From contig CAZVCG010000021.1 of the NCBI GenBank assembly GCA_964626265.1, positions 1 to 34,987 of the forward strand: a DNA stretch of 34,987 bases. The letters run 5' to 3'. Of the stretch, positions 8,363-17,044 are shown in pieces; positions within the stretch are counted from its first letter, which is position 1, and each line of letters begins with the position of its first letter. The notes under the pieces were generated by a model, which ran no database searches, was not told the origin of the DNA, and saw nothing but the letters and a program-made list of their open reading frames with translations. This DNA is from CAZVCG01 sp964626265 (GTDB lineage Bacteria > Pseudomonadota > Alphaproteobacteria > UBA9219). A program made the translations under genes and the position numbers.

Positions 8363-8803
8363 TTACGCCGCCGCTTCGGCCCATGCGGGTTCAGCCATTG
8401 AGTCCTGCTGACTCATGGCTGGAGCCGTAGCATCGACGCCGAAATCGACTTCTTTCGACGGCAAAGCGCTCACGATAGCCTGCGCCTCGACAATGAGGGC
8501 CGCAAAAGACTTGAGGAAAGCCGCTCCCGCAGTCGCCCTTTGCACAAGAACGTTCCGGCGGTCCATTTCGTCGCGCTCTCGGCGGATGTAGCCGAGTTCG
8601 CCAAGACGGTCCAGCGCGCGGCTGACCGCCGGCTTGGAAATTTTCAAAGTCTTCGCCAAACCGCGAACGGTGTGCGGGCCGTCCTGCATGTAAACGGAAA
8701 GTAACAACGCCATTTGACGCGCGGAAAGATCGGGAGCATCGCCACGTACGCTTGCTACCAGACTATGCCGCCACAATTCGAGTGCTTGAAGTTGATTGCT
8801 CAC
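8363..8803 (-). CDS. MarR-family transcriptional regulator
   Basis: This is a 146-residue winged helix-turn-helix regulator of the MarR type. The DNA-binding region spans about residues 30-95, with the sequence HTVRGLAKTLKISKPAVSRAL as the helix-turn-helix, followed by the wing YIRRERDEMDRRN. The N-terminal helix and the C-terminal helix (KSFAALIVEAQAIV) would form the dimer interface. The last 35 residues, rich in Ala, Ser and Met, are longer than usual for the family. It sits between the NlpC/P60 and leucyl aminopeptidase genes on the same strand, but nothing in the sequence shows its target or ligand. Confidence 0.88.
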   Translation of the reverse strand: MSNQLQALELWRHSLVASVRGDAPDLSARQMALLLSVYMQDGPHTVRGLAKTLKISKPAVSRALDRLGELGYIRRERDEMDRRNVLVQRATAGAAFLKSFAALIVEAQAIVSALPSKEVDFGVDATAPAMSQQDSMAEPAWAEAAA

Positions 8804-9015
8804 GTTACCGACCTTTGCAAAGAAGAGCTGAAGAAGTTGTGGCGATATTGTGTCAGCGGTTTTTGATTCGCAAGGCAGAGATTGTTTCGACTCTCACTGA
8901 TTCACGAGCGTGTTTCACGCGCAACAAAACTTCGCAGTTGAAGTATCGGTTGAGCTTCCCCGCAAGTCTTAAAGTTATTGGTGAAGATTAAGCGGAAGGC
9001 GTTCCGGGCCTAGTT

Positions 9016-10398
9016 TCACGGCTTTCGCGCCAGCTTCTCAATGACGCGATAAACCGCCCTGACCCCCATAGGCTCCGCGCCCTCCGGCCTCCCGGGTTTC
9101 GACGCGGTGTTCCACGCCATGAAATCGAGGTGCGCCCACTTCTGTTTTTTACCGATGAAGCGTTGCAAAAAGAGCGCAGCCGTAATCGCGCCTGCATAAG
9201 GAGAGTTTGCGCTGCTGGAAATGTCCGCCGTTTGGCTATCGAGCATCGATTCATAAGGCGCGTAGAGCGGCATACGCCAAAGATGATCTTCCGTCTCTTC
9301 GCCCGCTTCTTGCAAAGCATGGGCCAACTTGTCGTCGTTGCAGAACAAAGCGCTGATCTTCGTGCCGAGCGCCGAACGCGCCGCGCCCGTCAGCGTCGAA
9401 AAGTCCACAATTAAATCGGGCTTTTCCTGACTTGCCAGCGACATGGCATCCGCCATAACGAGCCGTCCTTCGGCGTCCGTGTTGCCAATTTCGACCGTCA
9501 TGCCGTTGTGCATTTTCAGGATGTCCGATGGGCGGTAAGCGTCGCCGCCGACTGAATTCTCCACGGCGGGCACCAGCAAACGCAAACGCACGGGCAATTT
9601 CTGCGCCATGATCATCTTTGCCACGGCCAAAGCGCACGCCGCGCCCGCCATGTCTTTTTTCATGAGCTGCATATTGCTCGACGGCTTGATGTCCAGCCCG
9701 CCCGTGTCGAAACACACGCCCTTGCCGATCAACGTCACTTTCGGATGCCTTGGGTTGCCCCACGTCAAATCGACAAGACGAGGTTTTTTAGGACTTGCGC
9801 GTCCGACAGTATGAATGCCTACGAATTTCTTTCTTAACAAATCGTCGCCGACGATTTGCGTGACCTTGGCGCCAAATTTTTTGCCGACATCTATGACGGC
9901 TTTCGCCAGTTCCGCCGGGCCAAGGTCATTGGCGGGCGTGTTGATCAGATCGCGCGCCATCATGATGGCGTCGGCCATATGCTCAACCTTCGCGACTATT
10001 TTCTCGGAAGGGATGACAAGCTGCGTCAACTCGCCATCGTTTTTCTTGTAACGCGTGAAGCGGTAACCGCCGAGCAGCCATCCTAGCGCAAGTTTTTCCT
10101 GCTGATCTACGGGAACCTTGCCGCTGAACATATACGCGCCCTTGGGCAAGCAACGCGGCAGTCCCGCCAGATCCCACATGCTGACAGGTGACGACAGGCC
10201 CACAATGACGTGTCCGGCTTTACCCTTGTTGTCGGGAATGATGCAAAACCTTCCCGGCTTGCCGGTGAAATCGACAGTCTTAAGCCAGTTCACGACATGC
10301 GGCTTCTGTTTTTTCAACCACGCCTGAAAATTTTCGGACGGAACCAGCGTGACAGGAATTGCCGCGCGCGGCGCGCGGGACAACAGGATGTTATTCAT
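9016..10398 (-). CDS. Leucyl aminopeptidase family protein (M17)
   Basis: This is a cytoplasmic two-metal aminopeptidase that removes N-terminal residues from peptides. The C-terminal catalytic domain shows the family motifs in order: GKGVCFDTGG with the metal-binding Lys and Asp, KKDMAGA, and the signature NTDAEGRL with the paired Asp/Glu ligands and catalytic Arg. The N-terminal domain (about 1-150) is the divergent part typical of the shorter alphaproteobacterial group rather than E. coli PepA. The length of 460 residues fits. It belongs to a minus-strand group with the MarR and NlpC/P60 genes. The exact substrate is not predictable. Confidence 0.93.
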   Translation of the reverse strand: MNNILLSRAPRAAIPVTLVPSENFQAWLKKQKPHVVNWLKTVDFTGKPGRFCIIPDNKGKAGHVIVGLSSPVSMWDLAGLPRCLPKGAYMFSGKVPVDQQEKLALGWLLGGYRFTRYKKNDGELTQLVIPSEKIVAKVEHMADAIMMARDLINTPANDLGPAELAKAVIDVGKKFGAKVTQIVGDDLLRKKFVGIHTVGRASPKKPRLVDLTWGNPRHPKVTLIGKGVCFDTGGLDIKPSSNMQLMKKDMAGAACALAVAKMIMAQKLPVRLRLLVPAVENSVGGDAYRPSDILKMHNGMTVEIGNTDAEGRLVMADAMSLASQEKPDLIVDFSTLTGAARSALGTKISALFCNDDKLAHALQEAGEETEDHLWRMPLYAPYESMLDSQTADISSSANSPYAGAITAALFLQRFIGKKQKWAHLDFMAWNTASKPGRPEGAEPMGVRAVYRVIEKLARKP

Positions 10399-10426
10399 AC
10401 GATGCCCTTAATAAAGAGTTTATCCC

Positions 10427-10663
10427 TCAGCGAACCGTGCGGCTGCAAACGATATCTGCGTTATTGCCAGTGACGAAACAATAGCTGACTTCTCCGGACA
10501 TTGTGTCGATGCGAAAAACGCCAGCGTTGGCTCCCGTATTGCTGTGATGCATGAGCTGGTAAGGCCCGTTCGAGATGGCTTTTGCCGGGCCGATGCCGTT
10601 GCTCACAATGATAGCGATGGCGATTAAAATAGCGCCTGATAAAATGGCTTGCGAATGGGTCAT
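10427..10663 (-). CDS. Small exported hypothetical protein, 78 aa
   Basis: The frame is open to 10810, but the ATG at 10663 has a perfect AGGAGG eight bases upstream, so the real product is 78 residues. It has an N-terminal hydrophobic segment (AILSGAILIAIAIIVSNGI) that is a signal peptide or an anchor. A short periplasmic part follows with VFRIDTMSGEVSYCFV and two cysteines that could pair. The FRIDT-x-x-G-x-V-x-Y-C pattern occurs in small uncharacterised envelope proteins; I cannot assign a function. It is divergent from fdxA and 28 bp upstream of the aminopeptidase gene. Confidence 0.7.
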   Translation of the reverse strand: MTHSQAILSGAILIAIAIIVSNGIGPAKAISNGPYQLMHHSNTGANAGVFRIDTMSGEVSYCFVTGNNADIVCSRTVR

Positions 10664-10836
10664 GGCCGATCCTCCTAGGTTAGGGTGGCGTGGAATCGCA
10701 TACGAGCAACATACTGCCGGATAATGGCGCAGGGCGGCAAGACGGGGTTTCCAAGGCCATTTCCGGCTCTTGAGCCTTGGGGGATGGTCTGGTAGAACCG
10801 CTTCGAACACCTATTTTCGCCTGTTGGAGTACCATT

Positions 10837-11169
10837 ATGCCTTATGTCGTCACTGACGCCTGTATCCGCTGTAAATACATGGACTGCGTCGAGGTTTGCC
10901 CCGTGGATTGCTTTTACGAAGGCGAGACGATGCTCGTCATCAACCCTGACGAATGCATCGACTGTGGCGTGTGCGAGCCGGAATGCCCGGCGGAGGCCAT
11001 CGTCCCCGACACCAACCCCGTGGCGGAAAAGTGGGCGGAACTGAACCGCACGTATTCGCAAAAATGGCCCAACACCACGCACAAGAAAGACCCCGCCCCC
11101 GACGCCGATAGCTTCAAGGGTATGGCTGATAAGTATCCCAAGTATTTCAGCGAGAAGGCTGGAAGTTAA
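10837..11169 (+). CDS. fdxA: 7Fe ferredoxin FdxA
   Basis: This is a small electron-transfer protein with one 3Fe-4S and one 4Fe-4S cluster, closely resembling Azotobacter vinelandii ferredoxin I. Cysteines at 9, 12, 17, 21, 25, 40, 43, 46 and 50 follow the FdI spacing (CIRCKYMDCVEVCPVDC and CIDCGVCEPEC). The long C-terminal extension ending near residue 110, including KWPNTTHKKDPAPDAD, is also FdI-like. The ATG at 10837 is preceded by TTGGAGT. The upstream overlap with the divergent small exported protein leaves about 170 bp for two promoters. The gene ends just before a palindromic repeat that separates it from convergent lepA. Confidence 0.95.
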   Translation: MPYVVTDACIRCKYMDCVEVCPVDCFYEGETMLVINPDECIDCGVCEPECPAEAIVPDTNPVAEKWAELNRTYSQKWPNTTHKKDPAPDADSFKGMADKYPKYFSEKAGS

Positions 11170-11177
11170 AAGCTCTG

Positions 11178-11317
11178 TGTCATTCCCGCGAAAGCGGGAG
11201 TCCAGCGCGAGCGATAACGAGCAAATAAGGCATAGTTCGCACTTTACGCAATAAATATCTTAACTCATATGGCCCGCAGACGCGGGCCACTGGATTCCAG
11301 CTTTCGCGGGAATGACA
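11178..11317 (+). repeat. Interspersed palindromic repeat, copy 2 (full-length form)
   Basis: The 140-nt element begins TGTCATTCCCGCGAAAGCGG and ends CGCGGGAATGACA. It has a left hairpin (TCCCGC-GAAA-GCGGGA), a middle hairpin (TGGCCCGC-AGAC-GCGGGCCA) and a right arm related to the left in inverted orientation. An AT-rich spacer of about 45 nt lies inside. It separates the convergent fdxA and lepA genes and could serve as their terminator. Confidence 0.85.
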
Positions 11318-11321
11318 CTTT

Positions 11322-13127
11322 CTACTTCTGATCGCCCATCTTGAGGGCTGCTATAAACGCGCTTTGCGGGATTTCGACTTCGCCGAACTGGCGCATGCGC
11401 TTTTTGCCCTCTTTCTGCTTTTCGAGAAGCTTGCGCTTGCGCGAAATGTCGCCGCCGTAGCACTTGGCCGTCACATCCTTGCGCAACGCCGATAGTGTTT
11501 CTCGCGCGATCACGCGCCCGCCGATGGCCGCTTGAATGGCGATCTTGAACATATGCCTAGGGATAAGTTCCTTGAGCCGTTCGCACAACATGCGGCCCCT
11601 CTTCTCGGCGACTGAACGATGCACGATGCACGCCAGCGCGTCCACAGGATCGGCGTTCACCAATATATTCATCAACACCAAATCGCCCTCGCGGTAGCTG
11701 TCGAGCGCATAATCAAAGCTTGCGTAACCGCGGCTGATGGATTTCAGGCGATCGTAAAAATCGAACACGACTTCGTTGAGCGGCAAACGGTAAACCAGCA
11801 TCGCGCGCTGTCCGACATAGGTCAATTCGATCTGTTCGCCGCGCCGGTCGTTGCAAAGCTGTAAAATGCCGCCGAGGTAATCGTCCGGCGTCATGATCGT
11901 CGCCTTGATCCACGGTTCCTCGATGTGGTCGATGCGAACGGCATCGGGCATGTCCACGGGGTTGTGCAAGTGGATCATCGTCCCGTCGGTTTTGTAGATA
12001 TGATAGATGACCGAAGGCGCGGTGGTGATAAGGTTCAGGTTGAATTCGCGTTCCAAGCGCTCTTGAATAATCTCCAGATGCAGCAACCCGAGGAACCCGC
12101 AACGGAATCCGAAACCGAGTGCGGCGGAACTTTCCGTCTCGAACTGGAAACTTGCGTCGTTCAAGGCGAGCTTGCCGAGGGACTCGCGCAAATGTTCGAA
12201 GTCCGCCGCGTCCACCGGAAACAATCCGCAGAACACGACAGGCACGGAAGGTTTGAACCCGGCCAGAGCTTCGCTGGAAGGTTTTTTGTCGTCCGTGATC
12301 GTATCGCCGACTTTGGTGTCGCTGATCTGTTTGATGCCCGCCGTGATGAAACCCATTTCGCCGGGGCCGAGTTCCAGCAGTTCAACTTTCTTCGGGGTAA
12401 AGATACCTACACGATCCACATCTCGCACCGCGCCCGTGGCCATAAAGCGCACTTTTTGTCCCTTGCGGATCGTGCCGTCAACCACGCGCACGAGAATGAC
12501 CACGCCGAGATAGGCATCATACCAGCTATCGACCAGCAGAGCTTTCAGTTCCGAGTTTTTTTCGCCTTTAGGCGGCGGCAAGCGCGTGACGATGGCTTCC
12601 AGCACCTCGCCGATGCCCTGCCCCGTTTTTGCGGATATAAGAACGGCATCCGAAGCGTCCAGCCCGATCACGTCCTCGATTTGCTGCTTAACGCGGTCAG
12701 GTTCAGCGGCGGGTAAGTCTATTTTGTTCAGAACGGGCACGATCTCATGCCCGTTGTCGATGGCTTGATAGACATTGGCGAGCGTCTGCGCTTCGACGCC
12801 TTGCGAAGCGTCCACCACCAACAACGAGCCTTCGCACGCCGCAAGGCTCCGGCTGACTTCATAGGCAAAGTCAACATGGCCGGGCGTGTCCATAAGATTG
12901 AGCTGATAGTCCTTGCCGTCCTTGGCCTTGTAGCCAAGGCGCACTGTCTGCGCCTTGATCGTGATGCCGCGCTCGCGCTCGATGTCCATGCTGTCGAGGA
13001 TCTGCTCGCGCATTTCACGCGCTTCGAGCGCGCCGCAAGTCTCGATCAAACGGTCAGCCAGTGTCGACTTGCCGTGATCGATATGCGCGATAATCGCGAA
13101 ATTGCGTATGTAGGACAGATCGGTCAT
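11322..13127 (-). CDS. lepA: Translation elongation factor 4 (LepA/EF4)
   Basis: This ribosome-associated GTPase promotes back-translocation or assists ribosome biogenesis. The G domain begins at once, with AHIDHGKST (G1), the RGITIK switch region (G2), DTPGHVDF (G3) and NKIDLPAA (G4), followed by the EF-G-like domains and the LepA-specific C-terminal domain (KCYGGDISRKRKLLEKQKEGKKRM). I start at the ATG at 13127 (MTDLSYIRNF), which gives 601 residues, the normal length. The frame continues upstream to 13151 with only eight more residues. Neither start has a clear Shine-Dalgarno sequence. The gene is monocistronic, with a repeat element downstream. Confidence 0.97.
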   Translation of the reverse strand: MTDLSYIRNFAIIAHIDHGKSTLADRLIETCGALEAREMREQILDSMDIERERGITIKAQTVRLGYKAKDGKDYQLNLMDTPGHVDFAYEVSRSLAACEGSLLVVDASQGVEAQTLANVYQAIDNGHEIVPVLNKIDLPAAEPDRVKQQIEDVIGLDASDAVLISAKTGQGIGEVLEAIVTRLPPPKGEKNSELKALLVDSWYDAYLGVVILVRVVDGTIRKGQKVRFMATGAVRDVDRVGIFTPKKVELLELGPGEMGFITAGIKQISDTKVGDTITDDKKPSSEALAGFKPSVPVVFCGLFPVDAADFEHLRESLGKLALNDASFQFETESSAALGFGFRCGFLGLLHLEIIQERLEREFNLNLITTAPSVIYHIYKTDGTMIHLHNPVDMPDAVRIDHIEEPWIKATIMTPDDYLGGILQLCNDRRGEQIELTYVGQRAMLVYRLPLNEVVFDFYDRLKSISRGYASFDYALDSYREGDLVLMNILVNADPVDALACIVHRSVAEKRGRMLCERLKELIPRHMFKIAIQAAIGGRVIARETLSALRKDVTAKCYGGDISRKRKLLEKQKEGKKRMRQFGEVEIPQSAFIAALKMGDQK

Positions 13128-13299
13128 GGGGCACAAAGACCAGAAAAACAAACAAATTTCAAGCTATTATCGGCGTTAACCTATGCCCTACCAGACGCTC
13201 GCCTACCCTTTTGAAAGTATTATTGTTCTGTGATCGGCCCACGCCTTGATTTACTATGGACGGGCATTAGTTAATCCTATTACCAAAAGGAATTATGAT

Positions 13300-13575
13300 A
13301 TGACACCGTTCGAGTTTAATAATCCCGAAGACACGAATACCTTCTTATCAAAACTCGAGCTTGGATGGAGGCTCGGCAGTCCGCCAAGAAAGAAGGCGTT
13401 TTCGCTTTTCACGGGCCAACCGCCAAGGTACCTGTTGCCTAGCGATGTTGCTGGCGCGAAACGCAGATCCTTTTTCCGCAAGGCCGCAGCCTTTCTGGTC
13501 GGCCTCGCTGTGGGCGGCTATATGGTTTACGGCGTCTTGCGCCCGAATTTGGAAACAGCGGCAGTCAAACCGTAA
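13300..13575 (+). CDS. Hypothetical membrane-anchored protein, 91 aa
   Basis: No family is recognised. The ATG at 13300 is preceded by AAAGGAATT, so I prefer it to the upstream open frame from 13246. The product has a polar N-terminal two-thirds with many Lys, Arg and Pro, then one predicted membrane helix near residues 64-83 (AAAFLVGLAVGGYMVYGVL) and a short tail. The orientation would put the basic part in the cytoplasm. The next gene starts 29 bp downstream, so the two may be co-transcribed. Confidence 0.6.
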   Translation: MTPFEFNNPEDTNTFLSKLELGWRLGSPPRKKAFSLFTGQPPRYLLPSDVAGAKRRSFFRKAAAFLVGLAVGGYMVYGVLRPNLETAAVKP

Positions 13576-13604
13576 GCGCCCGTTGCCGCGCCGAAGTAAT
13601 CAAA

Positions 13605-14117
13605 ATGCAAAATAACGACCTGATTTATACGCATCGTCGCATGGATAGGAGAAATGCTTTTTCTCCTGGCGAGCAGCCATTGCCCGGCAAGGATGTTCGC
13701 CGTGGTTTCAAAGAAACGGCAATGCAAATCGCCTTCCGGGGAACGCTTATAGCGGCCACCCTCGGTTTAGGCGTTCATCTTTTTATCGCCGACCTTAGCC
13801 GCACGGCGCACAGCATACCCAAACATGAATTGAAGGATTATATCGTTGAACGCAAGGAAGACGCGCCTTATTGGCCTATAGCAAAGTTCGCGAAGACTGT
13901 TTTCTTTTTCAGCGTCAAGGCAGGCAAGGATTCCGCAGAGACGCAGAACCCTCCCCAAGCTTTTGAAGTCAAATCCAGCGTAGACGATTTGTCTTTTTGG
14001 GAGCTTAGAAAGAAAATCGCCGTTAACCTGATCTTTGGCGACGAACCTTTGCCCCGGAAAGATTCCAATCCCGTACCCGCTTCCGTTCCAGACGCCCCGC
14101 GTAACAGTCTGGAATAA
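13605..14117 (+). CDS. Hypothetical protein with one N-terminal-half membrane segment, 170 aa
   Basis: I do not recognise it. A basic N-terminal 40 residues is followed by one hydrophobic stretch (IAFRGTLIAATLGLGVHLFIA, about 42-62). About 110 polar residues with a Pro-rich C-terminus follow. That is a single-pass topology with the C-terminal part probably in the periplasm. The ATG at 13605 has no clear Shine-Dalgarno sequence, and an in-frame ATG at 13641 is possible. It converges with the OmpA-type gene. Confidence 0.55.
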   Translation: MQNNDLIYTHRRMDRRNAFSPGEQPLPGKDVRRGFKETAMQIAFRGTLIAATLGLGVHLFIADLSRTAHSIPKHELKDYIVERKEDAPYWPIAKFAKTVFFFSVKAGKDSAETQNPPQAFEVKSSVDDLSFWELRKKIAVNLIFGDEPLPRKDSNPVPASVPDAPRNSLE

Positions 14118-14151
14118 AATCCCCGGCTTCAGGTTCTCATTTCTCACGCGC

Positions 14152-14186
14152 AAAAAAAAACGCCGCGCAGTTGCCTGCGCGGCGTT
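14152..14186 (-). terminator. Rho-independent terminator of the OmpA-type gene
   Basis: On the minus strand AACGCCGCGCAG and CTGCGCGGCGTT form a perfect 12-bp, GC-rich stem with a four-base loop, followed by nine U residues. It lies 22 bases after the stop codon of the porin gene. Its palindromic stem could also help end the convergent gene, but the plus strand lacks a U-run. Confidence 0.92.
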
Positions 14187-14207
14187 TGAACTTAACCCTC
14201 TAGGGTC

Positions 14208-15278
14208 TTATTCCTTGTTGAACACGATTTCCGCGCGGCGGTTTTGAGCCTCACGCACTTGATCGTTGGTCGGCACCAAAAGCGAGGATTCGCCCGCGCC
14301 GACCGTCTTGATTTCCTTTGGCGGAACGCCAAGACGTTCAAACTCCTTCTTCACGGCCGCGGCGCGGCGTTCGGAAAGCTTTTGGTTGTACTGCGGCGTG
14401 CCCATCGTGTCGGTGTGGCCCGTCACCATGATGCGGATATACTTGCCCGACTTGAAGTCTTCGGCGGCGGCCGCAATGATGCGCTTGGCTTCAGGCGTCA
14501 AGATCGACTTGTCGAAGTCGAAGAACACCATATAGCTTTGCGGAACTTCGGGCACTGCCGGCTTCGCGACCGGAGGAGCTGCAGGCACAGGTGCCGGAGC
14601 AGGCTGCGCCATCGGCGGCATCGGCTTCGGTTCCGGCTTGGCGAACGTGTAGCGAACGCCCACCATCACGTTGTGCGACGCATTGTCGATCGTGGCGCGG
14701 TCGCCCAGATTGGTCTTGAACTTTTCATCCAGCGTGCGGAAATAACGGTAATCCGCCGTCAAAGCCCAGTTGGTGTTCAGAGCCGCAGACATGCCGCCTA
14801 TGAACTGATAAGCGAAAGTCGGTCGCGTGCTGTCGACCGTGCGGCCTACCGTTGTGCGGATGTCGTCCGCCATCGGGATGCCGAGGCCGATACCGGCGCC
14901 GACATACGGCGTGATCATGGTGCCCGTCTTGATGTCATAGAGCACATTGCCCATCAGGCTGACGGTCGAGAAGTGGCCTTCCTGAGCCGGACCGGCGCCC
15001 GTGCCTTCAATACTGTCAACGCTGTTACGGCGATAGGCGACTTCAGCTTCCGTGCGGATGCCGTTGCCCCAGGCATAACCGCCGCTGCCGGAAACGCCCC
15101 AGCCGGTGTTATACTTGATGATGTTCGTAGTGCTGTTGACGTTGCTGTCGGCGTCCTGCTGAAACACCGGCATCCCGCCCGCGCCTACATACCAGTTGCC
15201 TTGCTCGGCTTGCACGGCTCCCGGCGCCAAGATGGCGACTGCCAGAGCAGCAAGCATAAAAATACGTTGGGGGTTCAT
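14208..15278 (-). CDS. OmpA-family outer membrane protein
   Basis: This is an outer membrane beta-barrel with a peptidoglycan-binding domain. A signal peptide (FMLAALAVAILAPGAVQA) is followed by an eight-stranded OmpA-type barrel to about residue 210 (WYVGAGG at the start, VGVRYTF at the end). A Pro/Ala-rich hinge (about 215-245) leads to the OmpA C-terminal domain (about 248-356). That domain contains FFDFDKSILTPEA, the VTGHTDTMG motif and NQKLSERRAAAV, with the Asp and Arg that bind diaminopimelate. GAGGAGA precedes the ATG at 15278. A strong terminator follows. It is expected to be abundant and monocistronic. Confidence 0.93.
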   Translation of the reverse strand: MNPQRIFMLAALAVAILAPGAVQAEQGNWYVGAGGMPVFQQDADSNVNSTTNIIKYNTGWGVSGSGGYAWGNGIRTEAEVAYRRNSVDSIEGTGAGPAQEGHFSTVSLMGNVLYDIKTGTMITPYVGAGIGLGIPMADDIRTTVGRTVDSTRPTFAYQFIGGMSAALNTNWALTADYRYFRTLDEKFKTNLGDRATIDNASHNVMVGVRYTFAKPEPKPMPPMAQPAPAPVPAAPPVAKPAVPEVPQSYMVFFDFDKSILTPEAKRIIAAAAEDFKSGKYIRIMVTGHTDTMGTPQYNQKLSERRAAAVKKEFERLGVPPKEIKTVGAGESSLLVPTNDQVREAQNRRAEIVFNKE

Positions 15279-15512
15279 AGAGTCATCTCCTCGGACTTAT
15301 GGGGGAAAAACAAGAGATATTGTCACCTATCTATTTAGCACTTTTTCATACCATATGGGCGGGGTTTTTACGAATCATCATGGATTGTAAGGTTTGGATG
15401 TTGCGAACATACAACACAACCTTCTAACTAATTGATATTTATAAATTATTGTTTCGACCCCGGATTAACCAAGGAAAGCAAATCATTTTCCGCGATTCAT
15501 GGTATTCTGGTT

Positions 15513-15984
15513 CGCCAGATGGCCGGATGACCGCGCATCGTTTTCAAACGGTGGGAGGAAAGTCCGGGCTTCAGGAGATAAGGTGCCGGATAACGTCCGG
15601 CGTCTGTCACTCACTCGGGGCATAAAATGTGCCTGAAAAATGTACAATTATGCTTCGAGTGAGTGACAGACAGGGAAAGTGCCACAGAGAAGAGACTGCC
15701 CGCCTTCGCCGCTATGCGGCTTCGGCGCGGTAAAGGTGAAAAGGTGCGGTAAGAGCGCACCGCGCAGCTGGTAACAGAGGCGGCATGGCAAACCCCACCT
15801 GAAGCAAGACCGCATAGGAACCGCATGCGTGGCCGTGTCCGTCAAAAGACAAACGCGCGCACCGTTATCTCCACGGGACGGTTCGGGTTGGTCGCACGAG
15901 GCGTACGGCAACGTACGCCCTAGATGAATGGTCATCCACCGCCGCAAGGCGGGGACAGAACCCGGCTTACAGGCCATCTGGTAT
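15513..15984 (+). ncRNA. rnpB: RNase P RNA (type A)
   Basis: This is the catalytic RNA that trims tRNA 5' ends. CCAGATGGCC (15515-15524) pairs with GGCCATCTGG (15972-15981) as the P1 helix that closes the molecule. Conserved parts are GAGGAAAGTCCGGGC after P3, AGGTGCC-GGATAACGTCCGGC, GGGAAAGTGCCACAGAGA, AAACCCCACC, the AGATGAATGGTCAT segment near the 3' end and GACAGAACCCGGCTTA. The molecule is about 470 nt, longer than the typical 400. Much of the extra length is a long hairpin at 15602-15671. Exact ends are set by P1 and may differ by a few bases. Frames within it are not coding. Confidence 0.95.
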
Positions 15985-16006
15985 TATATTTCAGGAGGAT
16001 GACCCT

Positions 16007-16264
16007 ATGAAAAAACGTTGCCAATCTTGCGGCATGCCTATGGACAAGGACCCCAAGGGCGGTGGCACGAACGCAGATGGCTCCTTGTCCAAAAAATACT
16101 GCTCTTTTTGCTATATGGGCGGCAGGTTCACTGACAACTTTACGACAGCGGAAGAAATGCGCGTGTTCGTGAAAAACAAAATGATCGAGTTGGGCCACAA
16201 CAAATTCTGCGCGTGGGTCTTAGCACACGGAATCCCGTATCTGGAACGGTGGAAAAAATCCTGA
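16007..16264 (+). CDS. Zinc-ribbon domain protein, 85 aa
   Basis: This small cytoplasmic protein carries the putative zinc ribbon family pattern: C5-Q-S-C8-GMPM and a second pair C32-S-F-C35-Y. These would hold one zinc. A helical C-terminal half follows (TTAEEMRVFVKNKMIELG ... ERWKKS). AGGAGG sits eight bases before the ATG at 16007, a strong initiation site, and only about 22 bp separate it from the 3' end of rnpB. The family is common but has no established function. Confidence 0.85.
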   Translation: MKKRCQSCGMPMDKDPKGGGTNADGSLSKKYCSFCYMGGRFTDNFTTAEEMRVFVKNKMIELGHNKFCAWVLAHGIPYLERWKKS

Positions 16265-16440
16265 CAAAATCCCATCAACGCAACAATTCCGAAACCACAT
16301 CGATTCCAAGAAGCGGCGAGCGTTTCATGCTAATTATATTTTTTGCGTCTTTTTTTATATGAAGCTGTATTTTTAGTCTCTCGTTTCAAATTCGATATTA
16401 ACAAAACAGAGGTTGGCTAAAATCATTCTAATGTATGCAG

Positions 16441-16908
16441 TCAGGCTGTTTCATGTTTCAAAACGTATCTTTTCAAATCTTCCGAAACATCAGGCTCTTT
16501 GACCAACAAAGCGATGTTTTCGCGTACGGCTGAATGCTGGACCATAATGACAAGCACGCCTTTTTCACCGGCGTTCTGATGATCCCTCAACATGGAACAC
16601 ATCTCGTCAATCGAAATTATGCGCGTTTTACCACGTTTTGTTACGGACATTTGCGCATGAAGGCATGAAAACCTTTTAATCCATTTCATGGCCGCGACGG
16701 ACGTGACCCCAAAAAGTTTCGAAATTCTGTTTAAGGGCAGCCCACCTAAGTAAAGCCATAAGGCAAAGATGTGGGTCGTAAAGCTGTGCCCTCTTCGCGG
16801 CTTATCGACAAAATTATAACCGCATGAATTGCATTTATACCGTTGTTGTCCCTGCATAAGGCCGTTCTTAATACATGCCGGGCTTTTACAGCGGAAACAA
16901 CGCGCCAT
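16441..16908 (-). CDS. IS1-like zinc-finger/HTH protein, transposase fragment or domesticated
   Basis: The N-terminus has the four-cysteine finger of IS1-type InsA (C4-x2-C7 and C26-x2-C29, with RYKCNSCGYNF). A helix-turn-helix region follows (LPLNRISKLFGVTSVAAMKWIKRF), then ISIDEM, which resembles the first acidic residue region of the IS1 transposase. After that the sequence (residues about 103-155) shows no later Asp or Glu of a DDE site in the expected context. The protein stops at 155 residues, well short of an intact InsAB' product. It is either a remnant of an insertion element or a DNA-binding protein derived from one. No terminal inverted repeats were found by eye. Confidence 0.6.
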   Translation of the reverse strand: MARCFRCKSPACIKNGLMQGQQRYKCNSCGYNFVDKPRRGHSFTTHIFALWLYLGGLPLNRISKLFGVTSVAAMKWIKRFSCLHAQMSVTKRGKTRIISIDEMCSMLRDHQNAGEKGVLVIMVQHSAVRENIALLVKEPDVSEDLKRYVLKHETA

Positions 16909-17044
16909 GCGGGAAGCCTATGCGAAAATGGAGAAGAAAAGCCCCGTCTCTACAAAGTTAATAGTCTAAAATAATACGTCTTGTGTCAATTTATTTTCTG
17001 TCGAATCTGACGTTAATTGTGATTCGTATTCTAGGGAGCCCAGA

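Noticed and set aside
11925..12716. Long open frame opposite lepA
   Set aside because: It has no recognisable domain or start signal, and lepA is certain on the other strand.
14244..15338. Long plus-strand open frame opposite the OmpA-type gene
   Set aside because: It is an antisense shadow of a well-supported gene. Its Arg/His-rich composition is that of complemented codons and it has no ribosome-binding site.
15398..15415. TGTTG-N8-CAACA palindrome upstream of rnpB and the OmpA-type gene
   Set aside because: Five-base arms in AT-rich DNA are expected by chance, and no regulator or second copy supports it.
15648..15977. Open frames inside rnpB
   Set aside because: They overlap conserved structural parts of the RNase P RNA.
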